Shown here: piece by piece, positions 58,649-64,000 of the stretch | Layout of the letters: each line of letters opens with the position of its first letter | How positions within the stretch are numbered: position 1 is the first letter of the stretch | Assembly (NCBI RefSeq): GCF_030581075.1 | Contig: NZ_JAUQSW010000006.1 | Coordinates: 1-64,000, forward strand | Length of the DNA: 64,000 bases | Direction of reading: 5' to 3' | Source of the DNA: Hymenobacter cheonanensis | GTDB lineage: Bacteria > Bacteroidota > Bacteroidia > Cytophagales > Hymenobacteraceae | The notes under the pieces: model-generated | The model's input: only the letters and a program-made list of their open reading frames with translations | The model's database searches: none | What the model was told of the DNA's origin: nothing | Position numbers and translations under genes: made by a program

Positions 58649-60712
58649 CTAATTCGAGCCAACGCGCGGAGCCTCGGCGTGGCCGCCGGGCTGCAAATAC
58701 GTGTCCATCCAGTCGAGCCAGAAGCGGTTGCGCTCGCGTTGGCGCACGGGGTCGCTGGCGTTGTGCGCCGCCACCGGCCAGGCGATGAACCTGGTGGTAA
58801 CGCCGTTGTCCTTCAGGGCATGAAACAGCTTGTACGACTGCGTGATGGGCACCCGCGGGTCGGCCGTGTTGGCCAGGATGAGGGTGGGCGTGCGGATGCG
58901 GCCGGCCAGGGTAATGGGCGACTGCTCGCGGTAGTTGAGGGCGTTGGCCTCGCTCAGCCAGGGCGACTCGCCCACGGCGGCCGCGCGCTGCACGTTGCTG
59001 TCGCCCAAATTATACTGGTCGAGCCAGTCGGTGACGGCCGCGCCGGCAACGGCGGCTTTCCAGGCGGTAGGGTAGTGGCCGAGCAGCCACACGGTCATGT
59101 AGCCGCCATACGACCAGCCACTTACCCCGATGCGGGTGGTGTCTACCATGCCACTGCGCTTGAGCTGGGCTAGCCCGGCCATCACGTCGCGGCCCGGGCC
59201 AGCGCCCGCATCCTTGAAGATGGCGGCCTTGTAGGCGTTACCCAGGTTGTCGCTGCCCCGGTAGTTGGGCTCAAACACGAAGTAGCCCCGGCCCGCAAAC
59301 AGCTGCGCCTGCGCCGAAAACGTGGCCGTAGAAGCCGCCGTGGGCCCACCGTGAATGACGAGCACCAGCGGATACTGCCTGCCGGCTACGTAGTTGGCCG
59401 GGTAGGTCAGCTCGCCGTCGTTGGTCACGCCGTCCGATTGCCAGGTCAGGGTTTGGGCCTTGCCCAGCTGCAAGTCCTTCACGGCGTGGTTGAAGCTGGT
59501 GAGCTGCCTGGGCTTGGCCGTGGTAGAAGGCAGGTAAAACAGCTCGGCCGGCTGGCCAGGGTCGGTGCCGATAAAGGCCACGGCGCCCGTGCGGCTCACG
59601 GCCACATCGACCCAAAACGACCAGTTGGGGCTCACCGAGCCCAAGTTGAGCCGGCGGGCCGGGCCGCCCTTCAGCGGCTGCACCCACAGCGAGGTGCGGT
59701 TGCCGTCGAGCCCCCCTAGCAGCAGCGATTTGCCATCGGGCATCCAGATGGTGCGAAACACGTCGCGGTCCAGCGCCGGGGTCAGGTTCCGGCCCTCGCC
59801 ACCGGCCACCGGCGACACCCATATTTCGTTGATGTTCATAGTATTGCCCTGGCGCGGGTACCAATAGGAAAGCTGCGTGCCATCGGGCGAAAACGACGGG
59901 TAGCCCTCGTGCATTTTGCGCGTGGTGAGCGGGTGCACCGCGCCCGTGGCCACGTCGAGCACCTGCACGGTGCGCTGGTTGCCGTTGCCCGAGTGCGGCG
60001 TGGGCACCTGCACGAAGGCCAGCGACTTGCCATCGGGGCTCCACGAAAGCGGCGACGACGGTGCCCCCGGCGGAATGGTGACGGGCAGGCTCCACGCGCC
60101 CGAGGTCAGGCGCCGGGGCTCGCCGCCGGCCGCCGGCAGCAGCCAGATGTGCGAGGCCGTGGGCGCCGCGCTCAGAAACAAGTCGTTGTTGCCGACCTCA
60201 AACGCGTCGTAGCCCTTGTCCACCGGCCCGGCCGCGTTGCTGGGCTCGTCGGCCGTTACGAAGGCTAGCGCGCTGCCATCGGGCCGCCAGGCGTAGTGCT
60301 GAATGGCTTTCTTGGTGTGCGTGAGCTGGCGCGGCTCGCCGCCCGCCAGCGGCTGCACAAACAGCTGCAGCGCCGCGTCTTTGCCGGTGCCCGTTTTGGC
60401 CAGGTAGGCCAGCTCCTGGCCGCCGGGCGACCACCGGGGCTGGGTCAGGCCATTCTTGTTGGCGGCCAGCACCCGCTGCTCGCCGCTGGGCACGGCCACC
60501 AGCACCACGCCCGTCAGGTAGCGGTCCTCGGCGTAGTCGGGCACGGAGGTCACCACCGCAAGGCGCTTGCCATCGGGCGAAAACTGCGGGTCCGAGAGGC
60601 CGGTCAGCTTGGCCAGGTCGGCCAGCTCGAAGGGGTGCTGCTGGGCGCGCAGGCCGAGCGGCAGCAGGGCCAGCCACAGCACGGCTACCCGCCAGGAGTA
60701 CTTGTTTTTCAT
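58649..60712 (-). CDS. S9 family prolyl oligopeptidase-like peptidase
   Basis: 687 aa from the ATG at 60712, which gives a signal peptide (VAVLWLALLPLGLRAQ); the upstream frame crosses intergenic sequence with a repeat fragment. An N-terminal beta-propeller (PQFSPDGKRLAVVTS, PRWSPGGQELAYLAK, LSWSPDGKSLAFVQ) is followed by the alpha/beta-hydrolase domain with VSGWSYGGYMTVW (catalytic Ser), ANTADPRVPITQS (Asp) and PVAAHNASDP (His). It is an exported dipeptidyl or acylaminoacyl peptidase cutting short peptides. Confidence 0.94.
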   Translation of the reverse strand: MKNKYSWRVAVLWLALLPLGLRAQQHPFELADLAKLTGLSDPQFSPDGKRLAVVTSVPDYAEDRYLTGVVLVAVPSGEQRVLAANKNGLTQPRWSPGGQELAYLAKTGTGKDAALQLFVQPLAGGEPRQLTHTKKAIQHYAWRPDGSALAFVTADEPSNAAGPVDKGYDAFEVGNNDLFLSAAPTASHIWLLPAAGGEPRRLTSGAWSLPVTIPPGAPSSPLSWSPDGKSLAFVQVPTPHSGNGNQRTVQVLDVATGAVHPLTTRKMHEGYPSFSPDGTQLSYWYPRQGNTMNINEIWVSPVAGGEGRNLTPALDRDVFRTIWMPDGKSLLLGGLDGNRTSLWVQPLKGGPARRLNLGSVSPNWSFWVDVAVSRTGAVAFIGTDPGQPAELFYLPSTTAKPRQLTSFNHAVKDLQLGKAQTLTWQSDGVTNDGELTYPANYVAGRQYPLVLVIHGGPTAASTATFSAQAQLFAGRGYFVFEPNYRGSDNLGNAYKAAIFKDAGAGPGRDVMAGLAQLKRSGMVDTTRIGVSGWSYGGYMTVWLLGHYPTAWKAAVAGAAVTDWLDQYNLGDSNVQRAAAVGESPWLSEANALNYREQSPITLAGRIRTPTLILANTADPRVPITQSYKLFHALKDNGVTTRFIAWPVAAHNASDPVRQRERNRFWLDWMDTYLQPGGHAEAPRVGSN

Positions 60713-60785
60713 AGGGTTAGGAGCTAAAAAAAGAGAAACAGGTATCGGACGGTGCGCCGGCTTTACCAACGAAAAAACGTCGTTT

Positions 60786-60870
60786 TGCTGAGCTTGCCGA
60801 AGCATCTCTACTACTTCATCGAACTGCGCGAAGAAAACGATGGAAATGCGTCGGCGCATCCAGCATGGCG
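60786..60870. repeat. degraded REP-like element
   Basis: TGCTGAGCTTGCCGAAGCAT (60786 onward) matches the left arm of copies 1 and 2. The expected right arm is reduced to a GCATCCAGCATGGC remnant near 60857. It sits upstream of the S9 peptidase gene. Confidence 0.6.
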
Positions 60871-60895
60871 TATTATAAGCTTGTTAAGCAAGTGC

Positions 60896-62338
60896 TTAGT
60901 CGCGGTAGTTCAGGGCCGGCTTGCGGTCGCCGAGCAGCGGCTTATACACGTAGCCGCCCACTTTTTGCGCGAGTTCTTCCTTGGCTTTGGCCACCAGCTC
61001 GGGGCTAGTGAAGAGGTCAATGGCCGTGAGGGTCATGGTTTTGGCGGCCACCATCATGCCCTTGGTGCCGATTTCCCGGCCGCTGCACGCCACGGCCTGC
61101 CAGCTGTGGGCGGGCGTGCCGGGTATCCAGGTGGCGGCCGTGAGGCCCACGGTGGGCACCACGTAGCTCACGTCGCCCACGTCGCTGCTGCCGCCCGCGT
61201 CGCGGGGTTTGTAGGCGCCAACCTCGGCGGCCTGGGCCACGGGCGGGGCGGGCACCCCTAGCGAGGCCTGAATCTGCTGGCCAAAGGCCGCTTCCTCGGG
61301 CGTGTAGGTCACGCCGCCTACCTGCTCCAGGTTGGCTTGCAGGGCGTGGGCCAGCGTTTGGTTGACCAGCAGCTCGTGGGTGCCCCCGATTAGCTCGTAG
61401 TCGGTGGTGGTGCCGGTGCCCAGCGCGGCGCCCTCGGCGGCCTTGGCCACGCGCTCAAACACGGCCTGCACCACGGCCCGGTCGGGGTGGCGCACGTAGT
61501 AGTAGACCTCGGCAAAGTCGGGCACCACGTTGGGCGCCTTGCCGCCGCTCGTGATAACGTAGTGAATGCGCGTTTCCTGGGGCACGTGCTCGCGCATCAT
61601 GTTCACCATGTTGTCCATCGCCTCCACGCCGTCGAGGGCGCTGCGCCCGCGCTCGGGGGCCGCCGCCGCGTGCGCGGCCACGCCGTGAAACCGGAATTTA
61701 GCCGATTTATTGGCGATGTACGAGCCGGTCATGGCCGCGTTTTCGCTGCTCGGGTGCCAGTGCACCACCGCGTCTACGCCGTTAAAAAGGCCCGCGCGCA
61801 CCATGTACACTTTGCCGCTGCCGCCTTCCTCGGCCGGGCAGCCGTACACCTTCACGGTGCCGTGCAGCTTGCCTTCTTTCAGCAGCTTTTGCAATTCGAG
61901 GCCGGTGGCCACGCTAGCCGTGCCAAACAGGTTGTGGCCGCAGCCGTGGCCCGCATCCTGGCCGGCAATGGGCGTTTTGGTAGGCACCGCCTGCTGGGCC
62001 AGCCCCGGCAGCGCGTCAAACTCGGCCAGCACGCCAATCACCGGCTGGCCGCTGCCATACGTGGCCACGAAGGCCGTGGGGATGCCCGCCACGCCCGCCT
62101 GCACCGCAAAGCCGTGCTCGCGCAGGGTTTTTTGCAGCAGCGCCGAGCTTTGGGTTTCCTTGTAGCCCACCTCGGCAAAGCCCCAGATGCGCTGGGCCAG
62201 CTGGCGGTAGTCGGCGTAGTGGGCCTGCAAATCCTGGATGGCCTGGGCTTTCAGGGGCTCGGCCGGCGGCGTGGAAGTGGCTGGGTGAAAGGCCAGTAGC
62301 CCGGCGGCCAATAAGCCGGGCAGGTATATTTTCTTCAT
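60896..62338 (-). CDS. M20 family amidohydrolase (AbgB-like), exported
   Basis: 480 aa from the ATG at 62338, giving a signal peptide (YLPGLLAAGLLAFHPATS). M20 metallopeptidase: YKETQSSALLQKTLREHGF, VLAEFDALPG, GHGCGHNLFGTASV, VKVYGCPAEEGGSGK, and the lid-domain block FRFHGVAAHAAAAPERGRSALDGVEAM. The late GGSSDVGDVSYVVPT holds the last metal ligand. Resembles p-aminobenzoyl-glutamate hydrolase subunit B and related amidohydrolases. A TACATTTG promoter lies 27 bp upstream. Confidence 0.93.
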   Translation of the reverse strand: MKKIYLPGLLAAGLLAFHPATSTPPAEPLKAQAIQDLQAHYADYRQLAQRIWGFAEVGYKETQSSALLQKTLREHGFAVQAGVAGIPTAFVATYGSGQPVIGVLAEFDALPGLAQQAVPTKTPIAGQDAGHGCGHNLFGTASVATGLELQKLLKEGKLHGTVKVYGCPAEEGGSGKVYMVRAGLFNGVDAVVHWHPSSENAAMTGSYIANKSAKFRFHGVAAHAAAAPERGRSALDGVEAMDNMVNMMREHVPQETRIHYVITSGGKAPNVVPDFAEVYYYVRHPDRAVVQAVFERVAKAAEGAALGTGTTTDYELIGGTHELLVNQTLAHALQANLEQVGGVTYTPEEAAFGQQIQASLGVPAPPVAQAAEVGAYKPRDAGGSSDVGDVSYVVPTVGLTAATWIPGTPAHSWQAVACSGREIGTKGMMVAAKTMTLTAIDLFTSPELVAKAKEELAQKVGGYVYKPLLGDRKPALNYRD

Positions 62339-62364
62339 CGAAGCGTGGAGAGGGAGTAGTCGCC

Positions 62365-62397
62365 CAAATGTAAGCGACTTTCTAACCCCTGGCCAAG
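62365..62397 (-). promoter_or_regulatory. promoter of the M20 hydrolase gene
   Basis: Minus-strand TACATTTG (62365-62372) and CTTG (62394-62397) with a 21-nt spacer, the same layout as the two tRNA promoters. The leader to the ATG is only about 20 nt. Confidence 0.65.
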
Positions 62398-62407
62398 CTG
62401 CCCCGCC

Positions 62408-62444
62408 AGCCCGCCGCTGGCGGCAAATCCGCCAGCGGCGGGCT
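62408..62444. terminator. GC-rich hairpin downstream of the HEAGH gene
   Basis: Perfect 16-bp arms AGCCCGCCGCTGGCGG and complement around CAAAT. No T-run, so termination would have to be factor-dependent, or the hairpin protects transcript ends. Confidence 0.5.
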
Positions 62445-62464
62445 AGCGGCAAAAACACGGCTGG

Positions 62465-62968
62465 CTAGGCGCGCAGCCAGCGCGTCATGGCCGGGAAGCC
62501 TTCCGTCGTGGTCAGGCCCATCCACACCAGCAGGGGCAGGCCGATGTACTGGCCCGAGTCGAACATCGTGGTCAGCCACTCGGCCTGGCCTTTATAGCCG
62601 GCGGGGTGAAATACCACTTCGGGCGGCAGGCCTAGCTGCCGGCAGGCCGCGTAGGTCCAGAGCAGCACGGCCAGTTCTTCGCCCGCTTTTTCGGGGTGGT
62701 TTTCGGTGATGTTGGCCCCTAGCAGCGGGCGCTCGGCGGCCACGGTCACGGCAATGTGGCCGGCCTCGTGCAGCACGTCGCCGGGGTAGCGCAGGCGGGC
62801 GCGGTCGAGCAGCAGCTCGCCTTTGTCAATCAGCAGCCCCGGCAGAAAACCCGGCTCGTCAAACGGGGTTTCCCGCACGGGGAGGCCGATGGAAGCCAGG
62901 AAATGCAGTATCGGGTCGAGGTACTGGAACGAATCCGGCGCGGGGGCTAGCGAAGGGGCGGGTAGCAT
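62465..62968 (-). CDS. hypothetical protein with HEAGH metal motif
   Basis: 167 aa, cytoplasmic. The stretch YPGDVLHEAGHIAVTVAAER contains HExxH, typical for zinc metalloproteases, and Glu residues in KAGEELAVLLWTYAACRQ may provide a third ligand. The rest (FHPAGYKGQAEWLTTMFDSG, GLPLLVWMGLT) is conserved-looking but I do not recognise the family. Might be a minimal gluzincin-like peptidase. Neighbours give no clue. Confidence 0.7.
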   Translation of the reverse strand: MLPAPSLAPAPDSFQYLDPILHFLASIGLPVRETPFDEPGFLPGLLIDKGELLLDRARLRYPGDVLHEAGHIAVTVAAERPLLGANITENHPEKAGEELAVLLWTYAACRQLGLPPEVVFHPAGYKGQAEWLTTMFDSGQYIGLPLLVWMGLTTTEGFPAMTRWLRA

Positions 62969-63016
62969 TGGCGGGCAGCACTAATAGGCCCGGCCAAGAT
63001 ACTGCCCGCCGCCAGC

Positions 63017-63379
63017 TTACTTCTCGTACTGCCCTACGCTAAGCATCACCAAGGTGCAGGCTTCCTCCGTCTGAATGCCCTGGGCCTGCGCTTTTTGCTC
63101 CAGTTCGGGGTTTTCGGTGCCGGGGTTGAAGATGATGCGCCGGGGTTTCAGATTCAAGATGTAATCGTACCAGCCGGGCTGGTTCTGGGGGCCCACATAG
63201 AGCGTAACTGTATCGATGTCAGTTTCCTGCGGGCGGTCGGTGTGAATGTCCAGGCCAGCTACCTGGCCTTTGCGAATGCCCACGGGCACTACTTCGTGGC
63301 CGTGGCGCTTGAGCGAATGCACGGCGCGGTAAGCGTAGCGGTCGGGGTTGTCGGTGGCACCGAGAACGAGGGTTTTCAT
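63017..63379 (-). CDS. CoA-binding domain protein (YccU-like)
   Basis: 120 aa from the ATG at 63379; upstream codons fall into the REP-like element. Small CoA-binding/Rossmann domain: TLVLGATDNPDRYAYRAVHSLKRHGHEVVPVG, then VTLYVGPQNQPGWYDYIL, and PRRIIFNPGTENPELEQKA, ending EEACTLVMLS with a Cys. Members bind CoA or similar nucleotides; cellular role unclear. Confidence 0.9.
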   Translation of the reverse strand: MKTLVLGATDNPDRYAYRAVHSLKRHGHEVVPVGIRKGQVAGLDIHTDRPQETDIDTVTLYVGPQNQPGWYDYILNLKPRRIIFNPGTENPELEQKAQAQGIQTEEACTLVMLSVGQYEK

Positions 63380-63400
63380 GCTATATAGATGATAATTGAG

Positions 63401-63499
63401 GTTGTCATGCAGAGCGCAGCGAAGCATCTCGCGTGGTGCAGTAATCAATGCGTAAACAACGAGGCGAGCGAGATGCTTCGCTGCGCTCTGCATGACAAC
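63401..63499. repeat. REP-like palindromic element, copy 5
   Basis: Perfect 32-bp arms (63401-63432 and 63468-63499) with a 35-nt loop. The ends read GTTGTCATGCAGAGCGCAGC and its complement; compared with copy 1, both arms changed in a compensating way while GAAGCATCT was kept. Lies between the CoA-binding and FAD genes. Confidence 0.9.
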
Positions 63500-63520
63500 G
63501 ATTATCGGACGAATGAGTTT

Positions 63521-64000
63521 TCAGCGCCTCACCGACACGGCCAGCGCCTCGGCCACGCGCTCGCCATCCATGGCGGCGCTCACGATGCCGCCCGCGTAGC
63601 CCGCGCCCTCGCCGCAGGGGTAGAGGCCGGCTACTACCGGGTGGCGCAGCGTCTCATTGTCGCGCGGGATGCGCACCGGCGACGAGGTGCGGCTTTCGAC
63701 GCCCACAATTTGGGCCGCATTGGTGGCGAAATCGGGGATTTTGCGGCCGAAGGCGCGGAAGCCCTGCCGCAGCCGCTCGCTGAGGGCAGGGCCGAGCACG
63801 GCGTCCATTTCCACGCTTACCAGGCCGGGCTGGTAGCTGGTTTCGAGGAGGCTGAGGGAGAGCTTCTTTTGCAGGAAGTCGCCCAGGCGCTGGGCGGGGG
63901 CCAGCTGGGTGTTGCCGGCCAGGCGGCAGGCGCGCTGCTCGATTTCCTGCTGCAAGCGCAGGCCGGCCAGCACGCCGTGGCGGGCCACGTCCATGTCGGC
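63521..64000 (-). CDS. NAD(P)/FAD-dependent oxidoreductase, C-terminal part
   Basis: The gene continues beyond the window; about 160 residues of the C-terminus are visible. They include SSPVRIPRDNETLRHP and LYPCGEGAGYAGGIVSAAMDG, the conserved C-terminal region of the large FAD-dependent proteins annotated as NAD(P)/FAD-dependent dehydrogenase in many bacteria. The GEGAGYAGG motif closes the FAD site. Substrate unknown. Confidence 0.88.
   Translation of the reverse strand, partial: ADMDVARHGVLAGLRLQQEIEQRACRLAGNTQLAPAQRLGDFLQKKLSLSLLETSYQPGLVSVEMDAVLGPALSERLRQGFRAFGRKIPDFATNAAQIVGVESRTSSPVRIPRDNETLRHPVVAGLYPCGEGAGYAGGIVSAAMDGERVAEALAVSVRR

Noticed and set aside
61487..62299. 270-codon plus-strand frame
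   Set aside because: Antisense to the M20 hydrolase, no recognisable domain.

Overview
The window looks like a chromosomal segment of a high-GC Bacteroidota, most likely Hymenobacter or a close relative (Cytophagales). The evidence is a T9SS type A sorting domain, TamL, SPFH, DUF3570/DUF4266/DUF4159/DUF4394 families, a CusA-TolC fusion, an exosortase with a small membrane partner, Bacteroidota-type promoters (TAnnTTTG at -7) and almost no Shine-Dalgarno sequences. It is gene-dense and contains no prophage, IS element or CRISPR array. The genus call is inference from gene content and base composition.

Layout. 1-400: tandem tRNA-Asp(GUC) copies, each with its own promoter. 600-6110: accA, an MBL hydrolase, a patatin, an SDR with an AraC regulator, and an acyltransferase. 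6250-10440: DUF4159 protein, an uncharacterised gene overlapping rtcB, an A+T-rich orphan, rsmE. 10580-13510: small secreted protein, lipoprotein, M48 protease, exosortase with a membrane partner. 13740-17550: a large T9SS cargo protein and a Lon-N protein. 17690-24090: heavy-metal efflux operon (His/Cys-rich small protein, CusA-TolC fusion, CusB). 24420-27510: thioredoxin-like protein, ApbE, DUF4266 lipoprotein, DUF3570 barrel. 27640-31470: VIT transporter, ohrR-ohr, and a second SDR/AraC pair. 31500-36320: Omp85 barrel, fluoride riboswitch with a CLC-F type antiporter, SPFH protein, MORN/TonB protein. 36490-45850: OmpA, gatB, TlpA-like protein, Ala/Pro-rich protein, thioesterase, pcm, sugar transferase, ribE. 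46250-53760: PAP2, hemF, fused E1 dehydrogenase, TamL, SpoU methylase. 53840-64000: sigma/anti-sigma/barrel operon, TPR protein, deformylase, S9 and M20 peptidases, HEAGH protein, CoA-binding protein and a truncated FAD oxidoreductase.

Main themes are envelope biogenesis and surface export (TamL, OmpA, Omp85, T9SS cargo, exosortase), ion and stress handling (metal efflux, VIT, fluoride switch plus antiporter, Ohr) and extracytoplasmic redox work (thioredoxin-like proteins, ApbE cluster).

The most notable observations are these: (1) a fluoride riboswitch just downstream of a -7 box, in front of a CLC-F type protein, which forces a start-codon correction; (2) an uncharacterised protein translationally coupled to a divergent RtcB ligase; (3) the thioredoxin/ApbE/DUF4266/DUF3570 cluster; (4) a family of about 90 bp palindromes between genes whose arms covary; (5) two paralogous SDR-AraC modules sharing an 11-bp promoter word; (6) leaderless-looking starts for the exosortase and one AraC gene.
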